DNA of 64,000 nt from NCBI RefSeq assembly GCF_023111095.1, contig NZ_JALGYW010000003.1, forward strand, positions 131,446 to 195,445. The letters run 5' to 3'. Positions 6,382 to 15,332 of this stretch are shown in pieces (the stretch's first letter is position 1; every line of letters begins with the position of its first letter). Below the pieces are notes generated by a model that saw only the letters and a program-made list of their open reading frames with translations, searched no databases and was not told where the DNA came from. The position numbers and the translations under genes are program-made. Source of the stretch: Maribellus sp. YY47. GTDB taxonomy: Bacteria > Bacteroidota > Bacteroidia > Bacteroidales > Prolixibacteraceae.

Positions 6382-8625
6382 ATGAATTCAAAGAAACTTT
6401 GGATCGGTTTTATCCTGGTTATGGTTATTTCGTTTGGAATACTTGGATACTATGGCCGGGAAATTTATCGCGAAGCACCTCCCATTCCTGAAAAAGTGGT
6501 CACCGAAGATGGCACGGTGGTATTTACTGCTGCAGATATCAAGGATGGCCAAAATGTTTGGCAATCGATGGGAGGGCAGGAAGTCGGAACTGTTTGGGGG
6601 CACGGCGCCTACAAAGCTCCCGACTGGACCGCCGACTGGCTGCACCGCGAGGCTGTTTTTATTCTGAATAAGTGGTCGTTGGACGATTTTTCAAAAAGGT
6701 ACGACGACCTGCCGGATGAAAACCAGGCCCAGTTGCAAAAACGTTTGCAAAACGAATTACGAAAAAATACTTACGACACGCAGTCGAAGAACACGATCAT
6801 TTCGGAGGTGCGCGCAGAAGCTATCCAAAGCAACAGTGCGCATTATGGCGGTTTGTTTATGAACGATCCGGAGCTTGCACATTTACGTGAAGCCTACAGC
6901 ATTCCGGCCAACACAATAAAAGACCCGGAAAGAATGCGGAAAATGAACGCCTTTTTCTTTTGGGCTTCGTGGGCAACAGTAACCGAGCGGCCCGGCATGG
7001 AAATCACCTTCACCAATAACTGGCCGCCCGAAAAACTGGTGGGCAACGAACCAACGGGGGCGCTGCTTCTGTGGACTGGCTTTAGTGTGATTATTTTGCT
7101 GTTTGGCATTGGCCTGCTTGGCTGGTATTACGCCACCAACCGCGAGGAGGAAGAGGACCATGTTGTACCCAAGGTGAATCCTTTATCGGGGACCCAACTC
7201 ACCCCTTCAATGAAAGCGACCTTAAAATATTTCTGGGTAGTAACAGCCCTTATTTTGGTGCAGATATTAATGGGGGTTATTACGGCACACTACGGAGTGG
7301 AAGGGCTCGGTTTTTACGGGCTGCCACTGGCGGATGTATTACCGTACTCCATTTCCCGCACCTGGCACATTCAGTTAGCCATTTTCTGGATCGCCACTTC
7401 GTGGCTGGCTACCGGCTTGTTTATTGCTCCCGCAATCTCGGGGAAAGAACCAAAATTTCAACGCTTCGGAGTTAACTTCTTGTTTATTGCATTGCTGATT
7501 ATTGTTGTGGGCTCGCTGGCCGGACAATGGATGGGAGTAATGCAGAAACTGGGCCTGATCGAAAACTTCTGGTTTGGGCATCAGGGATACGAATATGTTG
7601 ACCTCGGACGATTCTGGCAAATATTCCTGTTTATCGGACTGGTTTTGTGGTTGTTGTTGATGGGACGAGCGATCTGGCCGGCCATAAAGGCAAAAAACGA
7701 GAACCGTCATTTGCTGACGATGTTCCTGATTGCTTCAGTAGCCATTGCAGCTTTTTATGCCGCCGGTTTAATGTGGGGTCGGCAAACGCACCTGGCCATT
7801 GCCGAGTACTGGCGCTGGTGGGTGGTGCACCTTTGGGTGGAAGGCTTCTTCGAGGTGTTTGCTACCGTGGCCATTGCTTTCCTGTTTGTTCGGATGCAGT
7901 TGATTCAGGCAAAAATAGCCACTTCCAGTGTGTTGTTCTCGACCATTATTTTCCTTTCCGGAGGAATTTTAGGGACTTTTCATCACTTGTATTTTACAGG
8001 AACTCCAACCGCGGTGCTCGCTCTTGGGGCAACGTTTAGTGCGCTCGAAGTAGTGCCGCTGGTACTAATGGGTTTTGAGGCCTACCATAACATACGAATG
8101 AGCAGGGCGAAGGAATGGGTTTCAGCCTACAAATGGCCGATTTACTTTTTCGTTTCGGTGGCTTTCTGGAACTTTTTGGGCGCCGGTATCTTTGGTTTCC
8201 TTATCAATCCGCCCATTGCACTTTACTACATGCAGGGGCTGAATACAACACCGGTTCACGGACATACAGCCTTGTTTGGGGTCTACGGAATGCTGGGGAT
8301 CGGGCTTATGCTCTTTGTTTTGCGTGATATGGATTTGAATGTAACGTGGAAAGAAAAAAATATACGCCTTTCATTTTGGATGCTGAATGTTGGACTACTG
8401 TTAATGGTTGTTTTAAGCGTGCTTCCTGTTGGCTTGGCTCAAACCGTTGCCAGTGTGAAACACGGATTGTGGTACGCCCGTTCGGCCGAATTTCTGGAAA
8501 CGCCAACGCTGGAAACAGTTCGTTGGTTACGGGTAATCGGTGATACAATATTTGCGGTGGGCGCATTGTATCTTGGCTGGTTTGTATTTGGGCTGAAAAC
8601 AGGATGGTCTGTAAAAAGAAAATAA
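6382..8625 (+). CDS. norZ: Quinol-dependent nitric oxide reductase (qNOR)
   Basis: A 747-residue inner-membrane heme-copper superfamily enzyme that reduces 2 NO to N2O with quinol. The long N-terminal extension with GQNVWQSMGGQEVGTVWGHG and PDWTADWLHRE is diagnostic of single-subunit qNOR, where the NorC-like part is fused to NorB but lacks the heme c motif. The NorB part shows the metal-ligand helices (RTWHIQLAIFW, WWVVHLWVEGFFEVFA with the conserved Glu, HHLYFTGTP, HGHTALFGVYG) and about 14 membrane segments. The ATG at 6382 is used; the TTG at 6352 overlaps the promoter. It stands alone with its own terminator, and with RIC across the operator it forms an NO detoxification module. Confidence 0.95.
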   Translation: MNSKKLWIGFILVMVISFGILGYYGREIYREAPPIPEKVVTEDGTVVFTAADIKDGQNVWQSMGGQEVGTVWGHGAYKAPDWTADWLHREAVFILNKWSLDDFSKRYDDLPDENQAQLQKRLQNELRKNTYDTQSKNTIISEVRAEAIQSNSAHYGGLFMNDPELAHLREAYSIPANTIKDPERMRKMNAFFFWASWATVTERPGMEITFTNNWPPEKLVGNEPTGALLLWTGFSVIILLFGIGLLGWYYATNREEEEDHVVPKVNPLSGTQLTPSMKATLKYFWVVTALILVQILMGVITAHYGVEGLGFYGLPLADVLPYSISRTWHIQLAIFWIATSWLATGLFIAPAISGKEPKFQRFGVNFLFIALLIIVVGSLAGQWMGVMQKLGLIENFWFGHQGYEYVDLGRFWQIFLFIGLVLWLLLMGRAIWPAIKAKNENRHLLTMFLIASVAIAAFYAAGLMWGRQTHLAIAEYWRWWVVHLWVEGFFEVFATVAIAFLFVRMQLIQAKIATSSVLFSTIIFLSGGILGTFHHLYFTGTPTAVLALGATFSALEVVPLVLMGFEAYHNIRMSRAKEWVSAYKWPIYFFVSVAFWNFLGAGIFGFLINPPIALYYMQGLNTTPVHGHTALFGVYGMLGIGLMLFVLRDMDLNVTWKEKNIRLSFWMLNVGLLLMVVLSVLPVGLAQTVASVKHGLWYARSAEFLETPTLETVRWLRVIGDTIFAVGALYLGWFVFGLKTGWSVKRK

Positions 8626-8631
8626 ATAAAT

Positions 8632-8657
8632 AGCGGGGATATCTTCCCGCTTTTTTT
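8632..8657 (+). terminator. Terminator after norZ
   Basis: An 8-bp stem AGCGGGGA/TTCCCGCT (one G-T pair) with a TATC loop, then seven T, starting seven bases after the stop codon. Confidence 0.88.
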
Positions 8658-8694
8658 AAAGATTTATCCGGTTCTGGGCACGCTTATAAATTAT

Positions 8695-8727
8695 AACCCG
8701 ATGTATTTCTATCCATTACATCGGGTT
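8695..8727. repeat. 11-bp perfect inverted repeat in the norZ downstream gap
   Basis: AACCCGATGTA and its exact complement are separated by 11 bases. No long T-run follows on either strand, so it is not a clear terminator; it could be a leftover mobile-element end or a transcript-end structure. Confidence 0.5.
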
Positions 8728-8879
8728 GTTATTCAAACCCCTGTATATCCTCATGTAGTTTTTTGCTATTTGTCCCATCCTTCTGCTCTGTTTACTCTTT
8801 CAGTTTTCCTGGTCTGCTCTTCTCAATAATCCTGTGCATTTGCATCTTCCCAACCTATTGAAACTACGCATATCCACCT

Positions 8880-8896
8880 AACATCTGGACAAAGTA
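8880..8896. repeat. 17-bp intergenic repeat, copy 2
   Basis: Same 17 bases and orientation as at 2905-2921. It lies 21 bp beyond the broken end of the AraC-type pseudogene. The rest of 8728-8917 shows no gene. Confidence 0.4.
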
Positions 8897-8917
8897 GGAT
8901 CAGGGATTAAATTGTGA

Positions 8918-9154
8918 TTAGCTTATCAGCAAGAATGTTTCCGGCCAACGCTGAACATTATCCTGATCTACTTTATGCGAACCATATCCTCAGATAACAT
9001 AAACTATTTTATAGAATTCCAGTTTTCTTGGAACTGAAAGGTTTTGCTTAGCTTTTTTCCGAATATCTTCTATACTGCGAATAAAAAATCCGTGTGAGTT
9101 ATTGCTATAGTCACTAAACTTTTGAATCGGGATATTATCAATAAGACAGGTCAT
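8918..9154 (-). pseudogene. N-terminal fragment of an AraC-family regulator
   Basis: From the ATG at 9154 the frame reads MTCLIDNIPIQKFSDYS and then LEFYKIVYVI, which matches the sugar-sensing cupin start of Bacteroidota AraC regulators. A TGA at 8992-8990 interrupts it; reading through gives GYGSHKVDQDN and FLLIS, again family-like, before a TAA at 8920-8918. The stop sits where relatives usually have Lys or Arg before GxGxH, so a CGA-to-TGA change is plausible. The rest of the gene, including the helix-turn-helix domain, is absent. No function is expected. Confidence 0.6.
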
Positions 9155-9314
9155 GGTTGACGATTTGAACCTATTTTACAAAATAAGGGGACGTTGTCAG
9201 CACACACAACCCCCATAAATTGGGATATTATTCGTTTCAATTTTATCGCCAATAAACTAGCCGAAATTCCAGAATACCCAACGTCCAAAAACCTTACCTT
9301 TACCAAAAAACCAA

Positions 9315-10268
9315 ATGGTACTCAAGATAGCCCTGTTGCTCTCGATGCTGATTCAGCTGGGAGCAGCCATTACAGCCGTCAGTCTCATTCGGCGTACGCG
9401 TTTTAATATCTCGTGGATCCTTATTTCTGCAGGATTCGTATTGATGGCTTTGCGCCGACTGTTTGAATTTTCATCTCTTTTCTGGGAAACACAGTTGATC
9501 ACAAAAGTTGAATTCAGCAGCTGGATCGGAGTTATGATCTCCATCCTTATGCTGGCCGGTGTAATTTTTATCCGTCAGATTTTCAATTTACAGGACCGGA
9601 TCGAACTGCTTCGAAAAGAGAATGAATCGCGCTTACTAAAAGCTGTGATCCAGGGAGAAGAGCAAGCTCGACGATCGATTGCACGTGATCTGCACGACGG
9701 ATTGGGCCCCGTTCTTTCATCCATAAAAATGACGGTGAGCGCAATTGATTCGGACAAAATGGACCAATCGAATCAGAAAATGATTGAACTCACCTGCAAA
9801 GCAACCGACGAAGCCATTGTTGCCCTAAAGGAAATATCGAACCACCTGAGCCCTCATCTTTTAAAAAATTATGGATTGACAAAGTCGCTGGAAACCATCA
9901 GCAGTCAAATGCTTGCCAACTCTACCATCGCTTTTAACCTGAGTGGCAATATTGAAGCAAAACGTTTCCGCTACGATATCGAGATTGGCTTGTTTCGGGT
10001 AATTTCCGAACTTCTGAACAACAGCCTAAAACACGCCGCCCCTGATAAAATCTCACTGAATATAACTGAAACCGGAGATCTTTTAAAAATGACTTATTCC
10101 GACAACGGAGTGGGTTTCGAAATGAACAATCAACCCAACTCACTGAAAGGCAAAGGTATGGGATTCGAGAATATCCGTTCGCGCATAAAATCGATGAATG
10201 GTGTTTACTACCTCGATTCGGAACCGGGAAAAGGAATGAACATGACGATTCAAATTCCCCTGAAATGA
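9315..10268 (+). CDS. Sensor histidine kinase, NarL-system type (HisKA_3)
   Basis: A 317-residue membrane-bound kinase. Two N-terminal membrane helices (about residues 3-24 and 67-90, with a shorter hydrophobic stretch at 35-47) leave almost no periplasmic domain. The HisKA_3 region holds the phospho-acceptor His127 in ARDLHDGLGPVLSSIKM, and the HATPase domain has the N box (SELLNNSLKHA) and G boxes (DNGVGF, GKGMGFENI). The stop overlaps the start of the response regulator gene by four bases (ATGA), so the pair is translationally coupled. The lack of a sensor domain suggests that the signal is read in the membrane or cytoplasm. The target genes cannot be told from the sequence. Confidence 0.92.
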   Translation: MVLKIALLLSMLIQLGAAITAVSLIRRTRFNISWILISAGFVLMALRRLFEFSSLFWETQLITKVEFSSWIGVMISILMLAGVIFIRQIFNLQDRIELLRKENESRLLKAVIQGEEQARRSIARDLHDGLGPVLSSIKMTVSAIDSDKMDQSNQKMIELTCKATDEAIVALKEISNHLSPHLLKNYGLTKSLETISSQMLANSTIAFNLSGNIEAKRFRYDIEIGLFRVISELLNNSLKHAAPDKISLNITETGDLLKMTYSDNGVGFEMNNQPNSLKGKGMGFENIRSRIKSMNGVYYLDSEPGKGMNMTIQIPLK

Positions 10269-10906
10269 AAAAGATAAACATTTATGTGATTGACGACCAT
10301 TCGCTGTTTCGCGAAGGATTAAAGTTTTTGCTTTCGCAGCTCGATTTTGTCGATGAAATTTATGAAGCCGAAAATGGATTGGATTTCCTGAAAGGCATAA
10401 AAGAAAAGAATGTTGACGTGGCGCTTCTGGACATTGAAATGCCCGGAATGAACGGCACCGAAGCCGCTAAAAAAGCACTCGAAATTCATCCCGGAATAAA
10501 AATCATTGCAGTATCGATGTATTCCGACGAAAGCTATTATGCCACCATGATTGAAGCGGGAGCAAACGGATTTCTTCTGAAAAATTCCAATTTCACGGAA
10601 GTGAAAAAGGCCATTACCGATGTATTGGAAGGAAGGAACTATTTTTCGATGGAGATCCTTCAGTCGATCGTAAACCGCATGAATGACAGATCTGCCGGGA
10701 AAACCGACTACGAACTCACCGAACGTGAAACGGAAGTACTAAGCCTGATTTGTAAAGGTTGCTCCAACCAGGAAATTGCCGATATTTTATCGATCAGCAA
10801 AAGAACCGTTGACAAACACCGGGAGAATTTGCTCTTGAAAACGCAATCAAAAAATACAGCGAACCTTGTTGTTTTTGCAATTAAAAACGGCTATTACAGC
10901 ATCTGA
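10265..10906 (+). CDS. NarL/FixJ-family response regulator
   Basis: A 213-residue regulator. The receiver domain has acidic residues D10 and D11, the phosphorylation site D56 (LLDIEMPGMNG) and a conserved Lys near residue 106. The C-terminal LuxR-type helix-turn-helix is clear: LTERETEVLSLICKG, then SNQEIADILSISKRTVDKHREN. It is the partner of the kinase gene it overlaps. Phosphorylation should promote dimerisation and DNA binding. Confidence 0.95.
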   Translation: MKKINIYVIDDHSLFREGLKFLLSQLDFVDEIYEAENGLDFLKGIKEKNVDVALLDIEMPGMNGTEAAKKALEIHPGIKIIAVSMYSDESYYATMIEAGANGFLLKNSNFTEVKKAITDVLEGRNYFSMEILQSIVNRMNDRSAGKTDYELTERETEVLSLICKGCSNQEIADILSISKRTVDKHRENLLLKTQSKNTANLVVFAIKNGYYSI

Positions 10907-10940
10907 TTTCTTTCCGCACAACATCTCTTTTCAAAACACA

Positions 10941-10985
10941 AACCGCAAGCAAAAACAGCTTATGCTCCTGGTTGCGGTTCTTTAT
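10941..10985. terminator. Bidirectional hairpin between convergent genes
   Basis: AACCGCAA (10941-10948) pairs with TTGCGGTT (10972-10979), with short T-rich flanks on both strands. It lies between the ends of the response regulator and the DUF5686 gene and could serve both. Confidence 0.5.
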
Positions 10986-10992
10986 TATCGAT

Positions 10993-13437
10993 TTAGAAAC
11001 TCATTTCAGTCCGGAAGAATATACCGTTTTTGTCGGTGAAATGGGCATTGCGGTATGTACCGCCCAAATGTCTTACGTATTCCACGCGAAGCACTTTAAA
11101 CACATTGGTTACCCCGAATCCGATTTCGGCATACGGCGCGTTTTTGCTGTTGTCGTAAAAACCAGGCAAATCAAAAATCGGGTTGTACGCTTTGGTCAGG
11201 CTTCCGTAATGGGCCTTTATCGAAACAATTTCACGCAATTTAAACGACCGGATTACCGGTATCTTGTTCAAAATAAAACCGCCACCATTTAAATGTGCAT
11301 GAAAGTTGGTGTACGCATTGTGGGCAAACGACGCATGATGCAAGAGGTTAAACCGGTACTTGGCAAATCCGAGCGACATGGAACCCACCGGTTGATCAAG
11401 CAAATCGTAAGGGGCATCGCCAAACAAATAACCGCCGTTCAGCATATAATTGACAAAAAGCTGCCCCAGCAACACGCGCCCTGAAATCGATCCGTGGAAA
11501 TGCGAATAATAACCCAGATCGCTTTTGTTTACGCCGGGAATGGTGGTTGTTCCCACATCCCAACCTAAGTTAATAACCGGCACCGGGGTGATGTAATAAA
11601 CACGCTCGAAGAAATACTTGTCGTAGTGCTGGCGAAATGCAAGACGCAAATCAAACAACACACCATAGTTATTATACTTCGGATACGAAATTCCATCCCT
11701 GACAAACTGAACAAAAGGCGTATTTCGGTTCCAAAGCACATAAGGCGAGGCTTCCAGATGCACATCTTTTTCACCGTTATAATCCACACGGAATTCTACA
11801 TATTTTTCCTCTTTCAGATAGGGATTTTTTTCGCGAGTAGTAAAAGATGCAATAAAGTTGGCATTTCCTTTATTGTTGGGATTATTCTTTATGAACCGCA
11901 AAAACTTATCCTGCGAAATCAGGTTGTAATCGTTGTAATACCTGAAGCGCAACAAAAACTTATCGGTAGTGCCGGGTTGGTAGATTAAGTTTCCACCGTA
12001 CTTAAACTCTTTACTCATGGAACCGTATCCGAGGAAACCGCCCACCGAAAAGCGCTTAAACATTTGCTCGCTGGTTCGCAGGGGCACTGTCAGTCGTGTT
12101 CCCTCAATGCGGTTGGTGGTGTAAATATCAAACACCGGCCCCACATCGAGTTTTCCCGCGTTATAGTAGCTGGAAAGCGCCATTCCTCCCACTTTATCAA
12201 TCCCCTTTACCACTTTCTGCTCTTTGAGCTTATTTACGGTAAAATAGGTTTCTTCGCCCAAATGATCGACTGAAAACTCGGGCTGATTTTTCCATTCGCC
12301 CGGTTTTATTTCACCTAAGCGTTCGGCATTCGAATACTGTGTGGTTTTATTGATCAGCCAGTTTCCACTGGCAATCTGGTCCATTCGCCGCGAGCTGTAC
12401 GAGGTAGAATCCTTGTTCAGCCTGATCGAAAGATTGATTCCAATGTTCTGTGCATCGTAAAAATATTGTCCGTCGGGTAATGTTTTGTAGTTTACTGTAC
12501 CTCTGAAACCGTTAACAAAATTCAGGTTGGCTTTACCCGAAATAAAGGCTTCAATACTCTTTAGGGCAAATGTTTCGCTATCGACCAAAAAGCTACCCGA
12601 AAACAAGGGATTCAGCGGGTTCTTTGGGGTGTAGGTCATATGATAGTAGGTGTGATCACCTTCGTAAACGCTGTCGTTAAAAAAGATGTTGTAGTACATC
12701 CAGGCCGTGCTGGCAATCGGCGAAATAAAACCACGATCGAGGATGCGAATCTGCTCCTTGTAGAAATCCAGATCCACCACAACGTTGTTCAGAATCAGAC
12801 TTTCGATGGCAGGATTTAAACGCGGGAATATTCCATCTTTTTTCGTGTAAACCACACTCATCGAATCGGGCGAAACAAGCTCCGCTTCCTCCAACAGATA
12901 AATCGGAGAGAAACGGAGATTTTGTCCTTCCATTTCCATGGTCACCTCTTCCATGTTATCAAAAAAGCGATTGATTTTAGCCGTGGTATCTACCGCAATG
13001 TAAACGGTAGTGTTTTCCAGCTGTTTGTAATCGCGAACCTGATGCAGCTTGTCGTGGTTATCCTTTTTGTGTTTTTGTATCAGGTTGAAAACAACTTTGG
13101 CAAAAGGAATATCCGACTTAACGGTAACCTCTTCGATTTTCTGAACTACTTTTTTTAATTCAACCGTGAATTGCTCGTTTTTACCGTTAAGTACTATTTC
13201 CTTTTGCTGGTAGCCAACCGAAGATATCGCCAGAGTGTCTCCCTGTGTCTTTTTCAGGATGAAACGCCCCTCCGCATTTGACTGGGTCCCCTGCATGGTT
13301 CCTTTTATCCAGATATTGGCAAACGGAATGGCTTCTTTTGTATCCACATCCTGCACAATTCCGGAAATCTCCTGAGCGGCACCCCACCAACTTACCACAA
13401 GCAAAAGCGTGGCAGTTGTAAATATCCTTCTCAACAT
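10993..13437 (-). CDS. DUF5686 outer-membrane protein with CarboxypepD_reg-like N-terminal domain
   Basis: An 814-residue exported protein. The N-terminal signal peptide (MLRRIFTTATLLLVVSWWGAAQ) is followed by a carboxypeptidase-regulatory-like beta sandwich at about residues 23-95 (ISGIVQDVDTKEAIPFANIWI), the same plug-side domain found on many SusC-type proteins. The remainder matches the DUF5686 family, whose C-terminal half looks like an outer-membrane beta barrel and here ends in the aromatic signature FFRTEMSF. The function is unknown. It is the last gene of the lipid cluster, five bases after the CDP-alcohol transferase gene, so it may handle the cluster's product at the outer membrane; that is inference. 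Confidence 0.85.
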   Translation of the reverse strand: MLRRIFTTATLLLVVSWWGAAQEISGIVQDVDTKEAIPFANIWIKGTMQGTQSNAEGRFILKKTQGDTLAISSVGYQQKEIVLNGKNEQFTVELKKVVQKIEEVTVKSDIPFAKVVFNLIQKHKKDNHDKLHQVRDYKQLENTTVYIAVDTTAKINRFFDNMEEVTMEMEGQNLRFSPIYLLEEAELVSPDSMSVVYTKKDGIFPRLNPAIESLILNNVVVDLDFYKEQIRILDRGFISPIASTAWMYYNIFFNDSVYEGDHTYYHMTYTPKNPLNPLFSGSFLVDSETFALKSIEAFISGKANLNFVNGFRGTVNYKTLPDGQYFYDAQNIGINLSIRLNKDSTSYSSRRMDQIASGNWLINKTTQYSNAERLGEIKPGEWKNQPEFSVDHLGEETYFTVNKLKEQKVVKGIDKVGGMALSSYYNAGKLDVGPVFDIYTTNRIEGTRLTVPLRTSEQMFKRFSVGGFLGYGSMSKEFKYGGNLIYQPGTTDKFLLRFRYYNDYNLISQDKFLRFIKNNPNNKGNANFIASFTTREKNPYLKEEKYVEFRVDYNGEKDVHLEASPYVLWNRNTPFVQFVRDGISYPKYNNYGVLFDLRLAFRQHYDKYFFERVYYITPVPVINLGWDVGTTTIPGVNKSDLGYYSHFHGSISGRVLLGQLFVNYMLNGGYLFGDAPYDLLDQPVGSMSLGFAKYRFNLLHHASFAHNAYTNFHAHLNGGGFILNKIPVIRSFKLREIVSIKAHYGSLTKAYNPIFDLPGFYDNSKNAPYAEIGFGVTNVFKVLRVEYVRHLGGTYRNAHFTDKNGIFFRTEMSF

Positions 13438-13442
13438 TTTGG

Positions 13443-14045
13443 TTAGTTTAAAGACTGCCTTTTTTCACTCTGAATTAACCAGTACAGTCCTTTTACTCCA
13501 ATCCGAATGTCGTTAAGCCGAAGCAATACAAAAATCTTTTCGATGTAGGCAAATACTCCCCAACCTACTGCGAGGTAGTACATCCAGGTATAAAAGCCAA
13601 AAACGAAGAGTACAAAAAAGAATATACTTTGAATGTATCCGGCCGAAACAGCCGAGTATAAATGCAATCCCGGTATTTTACCAAAACGGTAAAATGAAAT
13701 AATGTAACTTAATACAAAAACCGTCAGGAACAAATACAAGATCCACGCATGCGGTTCAATTTCTGTCCATTTGAACAGAAATAATCCCAGCAATGCCATG
13801 GCATATGTACATATATCTGCCAGATTGTCAAGCGCTGCGCCAAAATTGGTTTGAAGTTTAAAGAAACGCGCTATATTTCCATCCAGCACATCACTCACCA
13901 GGCTAATGCACAAGAAAATAACGTAGTATTTTTCCTGTCCGGTAAGTGCAAAATAAAATATCAGGGGAAATGCCAAAAGCCTGTAAAGGCTAATAAAATT
14001 GGGCACGTTTATTATTTTTTCCCCTCTTACTGTAATCTGTTTCAT
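13443..14045 (-). CDS. CDP-alcohol phosphatidyltransferase family protein
   Basis: A 200-residue inner-membrane enzyme. The family motif DxxDGxxARx8Gx3Dx3D is complete: D52, D55, G56, A59, R60, G69, D73, D77. These enzymes transfer a phosphatidyl group from CDP-diacylglycerol to an alcohol acceptor (glycerol phosphate, inositol phosphate, serine and others). The acceptor cannot be read from the sequence; the protein is not obviously PgsA or PssA. About five to six membrane helices are visible. It lies in a cluster that also encodes CDP-DAG synthase, the enzyme that makes its donor substrate. Confidence 0.88.
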   Translation of the reverse strand: MKQITVRGEKIINVPNFISLYRLLAFPLIFYFALTGQEKYYVIFLCISLVSDVLDGNIARFFKLQTNFGAALDNLADICTYAMALLGLFLFKWTEIEPHAWILYLFLTVFVLSYIISFYRFGKIPGLHLYSAVSAGYIQSIFFFVLFVFGFYTWMYYLAVGWGVFAYIEKIFVLLRLNDIRIGVKGLYWLIQSEKRQSLN

Positions 14046-14063
14046 TTGTAAAAATTGTTAATT

Positions 14064-14145
14064 CCCGGCCTAAACCGGGTGTTTTAGCGTGATTGATTCA
14101 ATCCTCCGGCAATATAATTGCCCGTTCCGATAGAATCAATCACGC
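14064..14145 (-). other. Strongly structured spacer inside the lipid operon
   Basis: The 128-bp gap between the SDR and CDP-alcohol transferase genes holds a perfect 13-bp inverted repeat (14087-14099 with 14133-14145, GCGTGATTGATTC), an inner hairpin GGCAAT/ATTGCC within its loop, and next to it a second hairpin CCCGG/CCGGG (14064-14068, 14075-14079). On the transcript this gives a branched stem just upstream of the next start codon. It could be an mRNA processing or stability site, an attenuator, or a small mobile repeat. Confidence 0.6.
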
Positions 14146-14173
14146 CTTATCTGATTCTGCTTTTCATTCTCTG

Positions 14174-15271
14174 TTAACTGGCAATCCGCGCCTTTTTATC
14201 GGATGCCTTATCCAAAAAATATTCCAACATTTTCCGAATCGATTCCTCGCTGGCTTCATTTGCTTCCAACTGCATCACTTCATCCAGTTTGGTGGTATCA
14301 AAATTCATGTTTGTATCGGTGTAACTGGCCGTAAAAGACATCCCGATAGAAATGATCCTTTCATAGGAATCCATTTCCGAAACTTCCAGCTCAGGTAGAG
14401 ACAACAGTGAAATCGGGACCAACTCGCTCAAACAGCTTAATATAAAACCATTCCGAATTCCCTGCTTAGCTACCACATTCATAATTACGGGGATCTCCGA
14501 AATTTTAACAACCTGCATCAGGTAGCTTACTACAGTATCAATCGGAATCAGGTTCTGTGTGGTTTCGGGATTTACCTTTACACGCACTTTGCGGTACGGA
14601 TGCCGGTTGGCCATGCTCTGAATACGGCGCGCAAAGTCGAAAATGCCATAATCGGTTTTGGTTACTCCCGTTTTGTTGTTCCCAACTACTTGCGATAAAC
14701 GTAAAATATGTCCATTCAGTCCCTCCTCTTCAATTTGTTTTCTGATCAGATTTTCGGCAAAACGTTTCGACTGCTCGTAATAATTGCGGAACATGGAGAT
14801 ATCGGCATTATCGTAGAATTTCTCTTCAAATTTTCCTTCCATTATTCCGCTCGAATACGCTGTACTGATAAAGAAAAAGCGCGATTTCTTTGATGCAAAT
14901 TTTGAGAATACCCGCATTGAATTCTGAACACCGTCGAGGTTTGTCTGAAAAATCTCATCTTTTGCTTTGAAATCGTACTTCAAACTTGCTGCAAAATGAA
15001 AATAATCCACATCGCTGCCAAAGATCTCGTTTAGCTGCTCTTCAGCAATTGAAAAATTTTCGTCGACCAGCGAGTAATCGTATACTTTAAGTTTGTCAGA
15101 TTTAAATTCCTTCCCATCATTTAGATCGGAAAGCATATTGATCATTCTCTCCTGCGCCGGGATTTTTCCCGCTCGCACGAGGGCAATGATCTTGAAATCC
15201 TCCAAAAGTAGCTCGTTAATAAAATTGGCCGCTACATAGCCATTTGCTCCGTTAATGACAATCGTTTTCAT
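14174..15271 (-). CDS. NAD(P)-dependent SDR oxidoreductase (extended type)
   Basis: A 365-residue Rossmann-fold protein. The cofactor loop GANGYVA is at residues 8-14, the active-site Ser lies in the ISTAYSSG segment (S136/S140), and the YxxxK pair is Y165/K169. The layout (long C-terminal half, LDGVQNSMRVF and RLSQVVGN segments) resembles the NAD-binding_4 group, which includes acyl-CoA/acyl-ACP reductases and lipid-modifying dehydrogenases, and also nucleotide-sugar epimerases. Given the cluster it may act on a lipid head group or acyl thioester. The substrate is unknown. Confidence 0.82.
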   Translation of the reverse strand: MKTIVINGANGYVAANFINELLLEDFKIIALVRAGKIPAQERMINMLSDLNDGKEFKSDKLKVYDYSLVDENFSIAEEQLNEIFGSDVDYFHFAASLKYDFKAKDEIFQTNLDGVQNSMRVFSKFASKKSRFFFISTAYSSGIMEGKFEEKFYDNADISMFRNYYEQSKRFAENLIRKQIEEEGLNGHILRLSQVVGNNKTGVTKTDYGIFDFARRIQSMANRHPYRKVRVKVNPETTQNLIPIDTVVSYLMQVVKISEIPVIMNVVAKQGIRNGFILSCLSELVPISLLSLPELEVSEMDSYERIISIGMSFTASYTDTNMNFDTTKLDEVMQLEANEASEESIRKMLEYFLDKASDKKARIAS

Positions 15272-15332
15272 GTTTCTTGTTTTCTCTTGAGAATATCTAC
15301 TACCGTATATCTATTTTTTCCAAATTATCCGA

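Noticed and set aside
6382-8625. Reading the heme-copper protein as a cbb3-type oxidase
   Set aside because: The N-terminal GQNVWQSMGGQEVGTVWGHG and WTADWLHRE segments and the extra Glu in the ligand helix are those of quinol NO reductase.
9194-9406. A 70-codon frame overlapping the start of the histidine kinase gene
   Set aside because: It overlaps the membrane helices of the kinase in another frame and has no recognisable features.
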